64,000 bases of DNA. Source: Levilinea saccharolytica. GTDB lineage: Bacteria > Chloroflexota > Anaerolineae > Anaerolineales > Anaerolineaceae. Positions 1 to 6,574 of the stretch are shown here, piece by piece. Each line of letters opens with the position of its first letter. The stretch's first letter is position 1. The position numbers and the translations under genes are program-made. Under the pieces are notes generated by a model that saw nothing but the letters and a program-made list of their open reading frames with translations, was not told where the DNA came from and ran no database searches. The stretch spans positions 1 through 64,000 of the forward strand of contig NZ_LGCM01000064.1 of assembly GCF_001306035.1 (NCBI RefSeq), read 5' to 3'.

Positions 1-140
1 AGCCCTGAAAGCAGCTTTGAAGCTCTTCATGTACTGTTTTAATCAACGCCAATTGCATAAGCAACGCTTTCCCAACTACCCTGCTCATGTTTACCAATTT
101 ATCTAAGCCCAACTTTTATCCACTCCCAAAAAACGCGCGG

Positions 141-170
141 TGAACTTCGGGGATGCACATAGGCTATAAT
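141..170 (+). promoter_or_regulatory. Candidate sigma70-type promoter
   Basis: A perfect -10 box TATAAT lies at 165-170. A weak -35 (TGAACT, 141-146) is 18 bp upstream. It points at the small membrane protein gene starting at 233 and implies a leader of about 55 nt. Bases 1-140 are comparatively AT-rich and show no gene or motif I can support; they are probably the 3' flank of a gene outside the window. Confidence 0.5.
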
Positions 171-188
171 GAAGGTAAGTACTTTCAG

Positions 189-213
189 CCGCACCCCGTC
201 CGCGGGGCTGCGG
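189..213 (+). other. Leader hairpin before the GlsB-like gene
   Basis: CCGCA-CCCCG (189-198) pairs with CGGGG-c-TGCGG (203-213) around the loop TCCG, giving a 10-bp GC-rich stem with one bulge. It sits in the 5' leader just upstream of the ribosome binding site AAGGAGG and may stabilise the mRNA. No attenuator partner or U-run is present. Confidence 0.4.
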
Positions 214-232
214 AGCGCACGAAGGAGGAAAC

Positions 233-508
233 ATGAATCTGATCATTTACCTGATCGCTGGTGCAATTGTGGGCTACGTGGCCAGCCGGATCATGGGCAC
301 CAACTCCCGTCAGGGCCTGCTGCTGGATATTGTGGTGGGCGTGGCGGGGGCTTTCATCGCCGGATATTTGCTGACCCCCATTTTCAAAATCGGGACGATC
401 AATGACGCCATCACCCTGCCGACCATGCTGATGTCGCTGGCGGGGGCGGTGCTGCTGCTGTTTGTGCTGCGCTTGCTGCGCGGCGGCGGGCGCCGGCGGC
501 GGCGCTGA
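233..508 (+). CDS. GlsB/YeaQ/YmgE-family stress-associated membrane protein
   Basis: This 91-aa, very hydrophobic protein resembles the transglycosylase-associated (GlsB/YeaQ/YmgE) family. These are small Gly-rich inner-membrane proteins often induced by stress, with no established biochemical activity. Three membrane segments are visible: about residues 2-20 (GAIVGYVASRIMG), 28-46 and 60-82. The protein ends in an Arg/Gly-rich cytoplasmic tail of five consecutive arginines. The ATG at 233 follows AAGGAGG at good spacing. The gene is monocistronic, with its own promoter at 141-170 and a terminator at 523-557. Confidence 0.85.
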   Translation: MNLIIYLIAGAIVGYVASRIMGTNSRQGLLLDIVVGVAGAFIAGYLLTPIFKIGTINDAITLPTMLMSLAGAVLLLFVLRLLRGGGRRRRR

Positions 509-522
509 GTCGGTTTAACCTC

Positions 523-557
523 AAAAAAGGCCAGATGTTTTTCGTCTGGCCTTTTTT
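523..557. terminator. Bidirectional intrinsic terminator
   Basis: The stem GGCCAGA (529-535) / TCTGGCC (545-551) is flanked by an A-run on the left and a T-run (552-557) on the right. It can therefore stop transcription of both the plus-strand gene ending at 508 and the minus-strand gene ending at 566. Confidence 0.85.
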
Positions 558-565
558 GATGGATT

Positions 566-1579
566 TTATCCAGCAGGGTTGGGGCGCGGCTTTTGCCACA
601 TCTTTCCGTAGATCACGACCGCGGCGGCGGTCAGCACCCATAGGATCAGCAGGCCCACGTCGGAGGTAGGCAGGAAGTTGACCATGCAGTTGAAGCTAGC
701 GTGCAGAAGGATCATGGCCAGCAGGCTGCCGCCCGAACGCCGGTAGGCCCAGGCCAGGAAAATGGAAAGCAGGATGCGGAAGATGAAGCCGCCCAACATG
801 CCGCCCACCAGATCCTGCGCGTAGAAGCCGTTGAGGTACAGGGGCAGATGCCAGAGCGACCAGGCCACGGATACCCACAGGGCGGATGCCAGCGGGCTGA
901 AACGTTTTTCCAGCTCCGGCTGCAGGAAGCCGCGCCAACCCGGTTCCTCGTTGCCGCCCTGGGCCAGGGCAGTCAGGGTGAAGATCAGGGCGTAAAGGGG
1001 CAAGGTTTCCTGGACGGATCGCCCCCACAGGCCGGGGAACTCCACCCCCAAACCCAGCAGGGCGGCCAGCCCCCAGGCCAGCAGGATGAGTGCCGGGTAA
1101 AAGAGCAGAGCGGCCAGCCCCCATCCCAGCGAACGCCCGCGCGGCAGAAGCGAAGCCATGCGTTCGCGCACGGGGGCCTGCGAAGAAAAGGCGCTGGAAT
1201 AAACCCAGCCGCCCACCGCAGCGGCGGCTGCCACCGCGGCCAGCACTGGCAGAGTGAGGTGCAGATCGTCGGCCAGGGTATCTAGCGCGGGGATATTGCC
1301 CACGGCGTAGCGTACGCCAAACACGGCCAGCAGCAGCGCCGCAAACCCCAGGGCGGCCCACAGACGTTTGAAATGAATGCCGGTGGGGCGGCGCGGGGCA
1401 GAAAGGCCCAGAGTCAGCACGCCCGCCAGGGCTGGGCCGAAGCCGCCGATCATCACCAGAGCGGTGAGCAGCAGCCGATCGCCGCGCAGCGGGACGGCCC
1501 CCAGCCAAAACAGCCAGGTCCAGGCAAAGTTGATCCCCAGGAAGGTCAGAACAGGGTGGTTTTGCAGATAGGATTTCAT
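566..1579 (-). CDS. CPBP-family intramembrane metalloprotease
   Basis: A 337-aa polytopic membrane protein of the CPBP (CAAX protease/Abi) family, which cleaves or processes substrates inside the membrane. The family motifs are present: the glutamate pair in EEPGWRGF (Glu211-Glu212), a histidine in WSLWHLPLY (His244), and a final HASFN (His293). The start at 1579 is preferred because AGGAAA lies 7 nt upstream; an in-frame ATG at 1624 has no such signal and would add 15 polar residues. It is the last gene of the minus-strand operon running from about 3606. Substrate unknown. Confidence 0.85.
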   Translation of the reverse strand: MKSYLQNHPVLTFLGINFAWTWLFWLGAVPLRGDRLLLTALVMIGGFGPALAGVLTLGLSAPRRPTGIHFKRLWAALGFAALLLAVFGVRYAVGNIPALDTLADDLHLTLPVLAAVAAAAAVGGWVYSSAFSSQAPVRERMASLLPRGRSLGWGLAALLFYPALILLAWGLAALLGLGVEFPGLWGRSVQETLPLYALIFTLTALAQGGNEEPGWRGFLQPELEKRFSPLASALWVSVAWSLWHLPLYLNGFYAQDLVGGMLGGFIFRILLSIFLAWAYRRSGGSLLAMILLHASFNCMVNFLPTSDVGLLILWVLTAAAVVIYGKMWQKPRPNPAG

Positions 1580-1601
1580 CCGGTTTCCTTTGATGGTCTG
1601 T

Positions 1602-2183
1602 CTATGGTTTGTATTCCGCGTCAAATACGGCCCCGGCGGCGGTTTTGTGGGCGCTGAAATCCTGACAGCGCAGCCCGGCAGCCGCGGCCAGGGCGGCCAG
1701 CTCCGCGGCCTCCAGCCCGTGCCCCTGGGGCTCGCGCAGGTGCAGCCGTCCGTTGGGGCGCAGGCAGCGAGCCAGGGCCTGCATCACCGCCGGGCGCTCC
1801 TCCGCGGGGATATCGTGCAGGACAAAGTGCAGGATCACCCGGTCGAAGGACGCGGCGGGCAGTTCTAACTCGGTGATGCGGCCCAGGTGATAGCTGACCT
1901 GCGGGTAGGTGCGCAGGGTCTTGCGCAGCACCTCCATCCATTTGTGGGAAATGTCCACGCAGGCCAGGTGCCCCTGCCGCACCTGGGCAGCGATGTGGCG
2001 GGTGCACACCCCGGAGCCGGAGCCGAAGTCGAGCACGCGTTCCCGCGGGTCGAGGTGCAGATCGCGGACGAAGCCGCGGTAGTAGGGCGAGAGCAGGGTG
2101 CGCCCCAATGCCAGGGTTAAGAAAATCTCTAGACCCGCAGGTTCATACATCGATTGAGTCATATGTATCGCTCTATGCTTCAT
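1602..2183 (-). CDS. Class I SAM-dependent methyltransferase
   Basis: A 193-aa protein with a Rossmann-type methyltransferase core. Motif I is VLDFGSGSGVCT (about residues 50-61), followed by an acidic VDIS motif II and FDRVILHFVLHDI. It resembles small UbiE/Methyltransf_11-type enzymes; the substrate cannot be told from sequence. The ATG at 2183 overlaps the stop region of the upstream 74-aa gene by 11 bp, which suggests translational coupling. An ATG at 2162 (MTQSMYEP) is an equally possible start because neither has a clear ribosome binding site. It lies 22 nt upstream of the CPBP protease start. Confidence 0.8.
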   Translation of the reverse strand: MKHRAIHMTQSMYEPAGLEIFLTLALGRTLLSPYYRGFVRDLHLDPRERVLDFGSGSGVCTRHIAAQVRQGHLACVDISHKWMEVLRKTLRTYPQVSYHLGRITELELPAASFDRVILHFVLHDIPAEERPAVMQALARCLRPNGRLHLREPQGHGLEAAELAALAAAAGLRCQDFSAHKTAAGAVFDAEYKP

Positions 2184-2397
2184 TAGGTTCGCGCTGGACG
2201 GAGAGGATCTCCAGGCTCAGATCGCGGATGCGGTTGAAGATGCCGTGCAGCGCGGCCTGATCCATCCTCCCGCTGATTTCGGTGTGGCCGAGGGGGGAGC
2301 AGGTCACCTGGAAGCCTTCAAACCAGCGCAGCCAGCGGTCATCCAGGTGACCGGCGATGCAGATGTGATAGTTGTGCGGCTGATGCTCGGGTGTCAT
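2173..2397 (-). CDS. Small conserved protein of unknown function
   Basis: A 74-aa soluble protein with HICIAGHLDDRWLRWFEG near the N-terminus and DQAALHGIFNRIRDL near the C-terminus. I recognise this as a widespread short family found next to regulators and methyltransferases in several phyla; its function is not established. The ATG at 2397 has AAAGG upstream. It is co-oriented with the ICMT-like gene (27-nt gap) and overlaps the methyltransferase gene downstream. No metal site or catalytic motif is evident. Confidence 0.75.
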   Translation of the reverse strand: MTPEHQPHNYHICIAGHLDDRWLRWFEGFQVTCSPLGHTEISGRMDQAALHGIFNRIRDLSLEILSVQREPNEA

Positions 2398-2424
2398 AAA
2401 AGCATACCTTTGTGCGTACCCGGC

Positions 2425-3048
2425 TCAGGCCGGGTTGGATTTTGGCCAGGGCAGGAACATGGAGGTGCGCTGCATGTACTGGCGGTAGGAAGGGCCAAAC
2501 TCGGCTTCCATCTCGCGCTCTTCGCGGCGCGCCAGGCGGTAATACAGCACGGCCATGATCGGCCACATGATGAGCATCGGCAGGGTGGCCCAATCCAAGA
2601 GCATGCCCAGGGTGATGAGCAGGAAGCCGGTGTACTGCGGGTGGCGGATGTAGGCGTAGATGCCGTCGGTGATCAGCTCGCCGCGGCCTGACTCGCGGCT
2701 CCAATAGCGGCGGTAGACCTCTTTCCAGCCCAACACCACCAGTACAATCCCCAGCAAGGCCAGGGCGGTGCCGATGTACATGCCCAGGTGGCCGAACTGC
2801 GCCACCAGGGTGTGGCCCCAGAAGAAACCTTCGGGGATGGAGGTTCCGAACACCCAGGCGAGGATGTACATGCTCATGGGGATGCCGAACATTTCGAAGG
2901 CCATCGCCACCATGAAGGCCAGGTACACGCTGGCGGGCTTGCGCTGACTTTTCTTGTAAAAGGGGGTGAAGAGCAGGAAGACGGCGCCTAACAAGGCCCA
3001 GATGATGACGTAACCCCATTGACCAAAGTGACTTTGGGTTGTTTCCAT
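2425..3048 (-). CDS. ICMT/PEMT-like membrane methyltransferase
   Basis: A 207-aa integral membrane protein with about five hydrophobic segments and the isoprenylcysteine carboxyl methyltransferase / phospholipid methyltransferase signature near the C-terminus: GIYAYIRHPQYTGF (SAM-binding region, about residues 130-143) and the later EEREMEAEFG...YRQYM. Bacterial members methylate small hydrophobic or lipid substrates, which are usually unknown. The ATG at 3048 has GGAGA upstream. It is in one operon with the lipoprotein upstream (36-nt gap). Confidence 0.82.
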   Translation of the reverse strand: METTQSHFGQWGYVIIWALLGAVFLLFTPFYKKSQRKPASVYLAFMVAMAFEMFGIPMSMYILAWVFGTSIPEGFFWGHTLVAQFGHLGMYIGTALALLGIVLVVLGWKEVYRRYWSRESGRGELITDGIYAYIRHPQYTGFLLITLGMLLDWATLPMLIMWPIMAVLYYRLARREEREMEAEFGPSYRQYMQRTSMFLPWPKSNPA

Positions 3049-3084
3049 GATTTTTTCTCCAAAATGCGGGTCATGCGCAGAGGA

Positions 3085-3606
3085 TCAGCGCAGCGAGACC
3101 AGGAAGGTGAGGACGGTATCCGTACTCCAGCGCTCCAGCGGCTGAGAAAAGGACACCAGGGCGGGGCCGCCTTTGCCGGTGAAGGCCGCGGTGGCCTGAC
3201 GGTAGCGGTCGCCTTCTGAATTGACGCCTTCGGACAGGATCAGGGTGGTTTCTTCGCCGCGCAGGGTGATGGTGCGGTTTTCCAGCACGGTGGTGCGGCT
3301 TTGCACATCCCGGGTGTTGGGGACCATCTGGCCGAGCATACGGGTGAGTTGATCAGCGTCCTGCGGGTCGCTGGACTGGATCAGGTACAGGTGGCTGTTT
3401 TCACCCTGCACCCTGTACGACACCAGAATATAGCCTTTGAGCGAGGCGCTGAACTCCGGGGAAAAGCCGGAGGGGGGCTCAAAATCGGCAATTTGAGCGG
3501 CGTTTTGGGCCACCTGATCGGCGTCCGTGTTGAGGGTGATGTCCGCGCTGCAGGCGGTCAGACCGATCATGAGGGCGGCGAAGATCAGCCAAAAAATGGA
3601 TTTCAT
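3085..3606 (-). CDS. Predicted lipoprotein of unknown function
   Basis: A 173-aa protein with a signal peptide and lipobox LTAC (Cys19), so it is probably anchored to the outer face of the cytoplasmic membrane. The mature part is a single small domain with no family I recognise. It contains ILVSYRVQGENSHLYLIQSS and a C-terminal region reading FTGKGGPALVSFSQPLE. The ATG at 3606 follows AAGGAGA at good spacing. It is the first gene of a five-gene minus-strand operon. Confidence 0.75.
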   Translation of the reverse strand: MKSIFWLIFAALMIGLTACSADITLNTDADQVAQNAAQIADFEPPSGFSPEFSASLKGYILVSYRVQGENSHLYLIQSSDPQDADQLTRMLGQMVPNTRDVQSRTTVLENRTITLRGEETTLILSEGVNSEGDRYRQATAAFTGKGGPALVSFSQPLERWSTDTVLTFLVSLR

Positions 3607-3650
3607 GAGATTCTCCTTCTGCTTGAAACAAGCTTTGATTGATTGGAACA

Positions 3651-3711
3651 GCCTAAGTTTAGGCGCAGAGGGAGGTTTTGTCCCCTACCCGCAGATAGGT
3701 TTGTGGGTAGG
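3651..3711 (-). promoter_or_regulatory. Two inverted repeats upstream of the lipoprotein operon
   Basis: GCCTAA-GT-TTAGGC (3651-3664) is an inverted repeat, and CCTACCC (3684-3690) pairs with GGGTAGG (3705-3711) across 14 nt. Both lie in the 160-nt gap between the LuxR gene and the lipoprotein operon. They are candidate regulator sites. No convincing -35/-10 pair was found here. Confidence 0.35.
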
Positions 3712-3717
3712 TTAAAA

Positions 3718-3738
3718 CAAAAAGCCGCCGAGGCGGCT
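3718..3738 (-). terminator. Intrinsic terminator of the MalT-like regulator gene
   Basis: AGCCGCC (3723-3729) and GGCGGCT (3732-3738) form a tight stem. Read on the minus strand it is followed by TTTTTGTTTT. It lies 29 nt past the stop of the LuxR-family gene and separates it from the lipoprotein operon. Confidence 0.8.
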
Positions 3739-3766
3739 GGGTGCGGCAGGGTAGGGGAGAACGGGC

Positions 3767-6403
3767 TTAAAAGCCCAATTCCCTGGCGCGGGCGATGGCC
3801 TGGGGGCGGTTTTTGGCCCCCAGCTTTTGCAGGACGTTGTGCACGTGCCATTTGGCCGTGCCCACGCTGATGACCAGTTGGTCGGCAATTTCCTGATTGG
3901 ATTGACCTTCCATAATCAGGGCCAACACGCGCATTTCCTGTTCGCTGAGCGGGTCGGGCAGCGCGTTAGCGGGAGAGGCGGGGTTGGAGGCCGGCTGCCC
4001 AGGAATGGCGGATAGCAGGGCATCGGCCCATGCGGGGGCCTGGGGACGCACCAGGCGCAGCAGCTCCTGCATGGGCGGGCCTTCGTCCAGGAAGAGGCGG
4101 GCGTAGCCTTCGGGGGCGGCCAGCCGCAGCGCCTGGAGCATGTACGCTACTGCGGCTTGGGTCTCGCGGCGGGCGTGACGGCAGCGCGCCAGGAGCATCG
4201 CAGCCTCGATGACGGTTTGATTTTCACCGGAACGCTGTGCCTGTTCCAGAATGGGCTCCAGGACAGCTGGAATGTCGTCCCAGGCCCCCGCGGCCAGCAG
4301 CACGCGCGCCAGTGTCAGCTCGCCAAAGGGGAAAGGGGCGGCGGCGCGCACAGCGCGATAATCCGCGGCCCATGTTTCCGCGGCAGCCTGACGGCCTGTG
4401 TAGAGGTGCAAACGAGCCAGGTAGGCCCCGGCGTACCGGGCCAGGTGGGGCAGATCGTAGACGGTGAGCAGGGTGCGAATGGACTGAACAGCCGCTTCGG
4501 CTTCGTCCAGGCGGTTTTGCAGGGTGTACAGGCGGGCCAGGGAGGCCAACCCCGCGATGACATCATCCGTCAGCCCGCCCTGACGTGCCAGGGCGGTGCC
4601 TTCCTCCAGCAGATTTTGGGCGTCCTCCAATTGATTGCGCTCTAAGAGGATGCTGCCGAGGATGATTTTGGCCAGGCCGAGGGGCGGGATGGGGGTGTTC
4701 TCTGCGGCGGCGAGGGCGGTGCGGCAGATCTGCTCGGCGCGCCCCAGGCGGCCTTGCCGGATTTCGAGTTGGGCGGCAGCGCAGCGGGCATGGATGGCCA
4801 GGGACAGCACTCCGGCGGTTTCGGCTTCTTCACTGGCGCGTAAGTAATGGCGGAGGGCGGTCTCAAACTGAGCGCTGTGTTCATGCACCAACCCCAGACT
4901 GTAGAAGGCGCGCGCCTGGCCGAGGTGATGGTCGGGTGAGAGGCGCAGCTGCCCGGCGGCGGTTTCTTCCAGCGCCTGAGGCAGCTTGCCGCGCACGGCG
5001 AAGATGGCGCCGCGGTAGATATGCGCCAGGGCGCGCATTTCTTCCACTTCCTCCGAGGGCGGCAGGGCCTGGAGAGCCTCTTCGGTTTGCGCGATACATT
5101 TTTCGGCCTGATCAAAGCGCCCGCACAGGTACAGAATGCGCGAGGCGTTCAGACTGAGCTGCGGGCGGCTGCGCAGGGCCTGGGCGGGGAGGGCATCTAA
5201 CCAGGAAGACAGCAGGGCAACGTTGCCGCCCGACCAGGTGGTTTCGCGTTCCAGGGCGCGCTGGATGACCTCGGCGGCAAAATCGGGCTGCTTGCTGGCC
5301 AGGGCATAGCGCACGGCTTCAAAGGAGGATCCCTGGGCCTCGTGCCACAGGGCGGCCTTGCGCTGCAGCTCGACCGATTCGGCGGAGGAAAGCCCGGTGC
5401 GCAGATAATCAGCAAAGAGGTGATGGTAGCGGTACCAGCCGCGCTGATCGTCCAGCGGGATGATGAAGAGGTTGGCCTGCTCCAGATGGGTGAGCAGGGC
5501 CTGGCTGTTGGCCTGTCCGGTGAGGGCCTCGCAGACCGAAGCGTTGAGCCGGTCGAGGATGGAGGTTTGGATCAGAAAGCGCTGCATCTCTTCACTTTGT
5601 TGGTGCAGCACCTCTTCGGCCAGGTAATCCAATACGTAGCGGTGGCTGCCGCGGAAGGTTTCCACAAAGGCTTGCGGGTCGCTGCGGTTTTGCAGGGCCA
5701 GCGCGGCCAACTGCAGCCCCACCGCCCAGCCTTCGGTGCGCGTCTCCAGGGCCTGCAGCGTCTCGGCGGGCAGGGGGCTGCGCGTGGAATGGGCGAAAAA
5801 CTGGTGGGCTTCCTGTGGGGTGAAGCGCAAATCCTGGGCGCGGATTTCGGTCATCTGCTGGCGGGCGCGCAGGCGCGCCAGGGGCAGGGGCGGATCTGCG
5901 CGGGTGGTGATGACCCAATGGAAATGGGGCGGGTGGTGATCCAGGCAGTATTCCAGCGCCTCGTGAATTTCGGGGCGGGCGATGACATGGTAATCATCCA
6001 GCACCAGGCACACCGGCTGCTGAAGGGCGGCCAGTTCGTTGATCCAGGCGTCCAACACAGCGGTGGGGGAGGCGCTGCGCGTCATCTGCAAAAGGTTCTG
6101 GGCGCCGCAGCCCAGGCTCTCATCCTTGCGGCACAGGGCGGCGACGGCGTAGCTTAAGAAGCGCCCCAGGTCGTTATCGGCATCGTCCAACGAAAGCCAG
6201 GCGGTTTTGGCGCGGTTTTGGCTGCTGTGAATCCATTCCGCCACCAGGGTGGTTTTACCGTAACCCGCCGGGGCCGAGATGAGGGTCAGGCTGCGCCCCT
6301 CCTCCAGGCCCGCGTTCAGGCGCTGCACCAGGCGCGGGCGGCTGATGCTGCCCGCGCGCCAGGGGGGAATGTGAAATTTGGTTTCGAGGAAGGTCTGGTT
6401 CAT
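3767..6403 (-). CDS. MalT-like LuxR-family transcriptional regulator (LAL type)
   Basis: An 878-aa large ATP-binding LuxR-type regulator. The order is an N-terminal STAND NTPase module with Walker A SAPAGYGKTT (about 40-49) and Walker B VCLVLDDYH, a winged-helix/arm region, a long helical TPR-like sensor region (about 400-780), and a C-terminal LuxR helix-turn-helix (about 810-876; PLSEQEMRVLALI, NQEIADQLVISVGTAKWHV). Such proteins oligomerise with ATP and an inducer to activate transcription. The ATG at 6403 is preferred over 6409 because AGGG lies 7 nt upstream. The gene is divergent from the RPH-like phosphotransferase. The inducer is unknown. Confidence 0.88.
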   Translation of the reverse strand: MNQTFLETKFHIPPWRAGSISRPRLVQRLNAGLEEGRSLTLISAPAGYGKTTLVAEWIHSSQNRAKTAWLSLDDADNDLGRFLSYAVAALCRKDESLGCGAQNLLQMTRSASPTAVLDAWINELAALQQPVCLVLDDYHVIARPEIHEALEYCLDHHPPHFHWVITTRADPPLPLARLRARQQMTEIRAQDLRFTPQEAHQFFAHSTRSPLPAETLQALETRTEGWAVGLQLAALALQNRSDPQAFVETFRGSHRYVLDYLAEEVLHQQSEEMQRFLIQTSILDRLNASVCEALTGQANSQALLTHLEQANLFIIPLDDQRGWYRYHHLFADYLRTGLSSAESVELQRKAALWHEAQGSSFEAVRYALASKQPDFAAEVIQRALERETTWSGGNVALLSSWLDALPAQALRSRPQLSLNASRILYLCGRFDQAEKCIAQTEEALQALPPSEEVEEMRALAHIYRGAIFAVRGKLPQALEETAAGQLRLSPDHHLGQARAFYSLGLVHEHSAQFETALRHYLRASEEAETAGVLSLAIHARCAAAQLEIRQGRLGRAEQICRTALAAAENTPIPPLGLAKIILGSILLERNQLEDAQNLLEEGTALARQGGLTDDVIAGLASLARLYTLQNRLDEAEAAVQSIRTLLTVYDLPHLARYAGAYLARLHLYTGRQAAAETWAADYRAVRAAAPFPFGELTLARVLLAAGAWDDIPAVLEPILEQAQRSGENQTVIEAAMLLARCRHARRETQAAVAYMLQALRLAAPEGYARLFLDEGPPMQELLRLVRPQAPAWADALLSAIPGQPASNPASPANALPDPLSEQEMRVLALIMEGQSNQEIADQLVISVGTAKWHVHNVLQKLGAKNRPQAIARARELGF

Positions 6404-6429
6404 GCGCATACCCTGAAGGACATGGGTTA

Positions 6430-6479
6430 ATTATAGAGGTGAACGGGCACTTTTGGGAAATCTTTGGGAGCAAAGTGCC
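6430..6479 (-). promoter_or_regulatory. Promoter and repeat region of the MalT-like regulator
   Basis: On the minus strand TATAAT (6435-6430) has TTCCCA 18 bp upstream as a 4/6 -35. Overlapping it are two direct TTGGGA repeats (6453-6458, 6464-6469) spaced one helical turn apart, inside an 8-bp inverted repeat GGCACTTT/AAAGTGCC (6446-6453, 6472-6479). This arrangement suits autoregulation, but that is inference. Confidence 0.45.
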
Positions 6480-6496
6480 GCGGCAAATCCTCTTTT

Positions 6497-6524
6497 TTGA
6501 AAATGGGTGTACGCTTAATGCAAT
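6497..6524 (+). promoter_or_regulatory. Weak candidate promoter for the RPH-like gene
   Basis: TTGAAA (6497-6502) is followed after 16 bp by TGCAAT (6519-6524), a 4/6 match to a -10 box. It lies about 50 nt upstream of the phosphotransferase start. The imperfect -10 would suit an activator-dependent promoter, consistent with the adjacent LuxR-type regulator. Confidence 0.35.
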
Positions 6525-6574
6525 CTACGGCACAGGATCAACCGTCATGACTCGCGGTAGGACACAGGAGGCGT

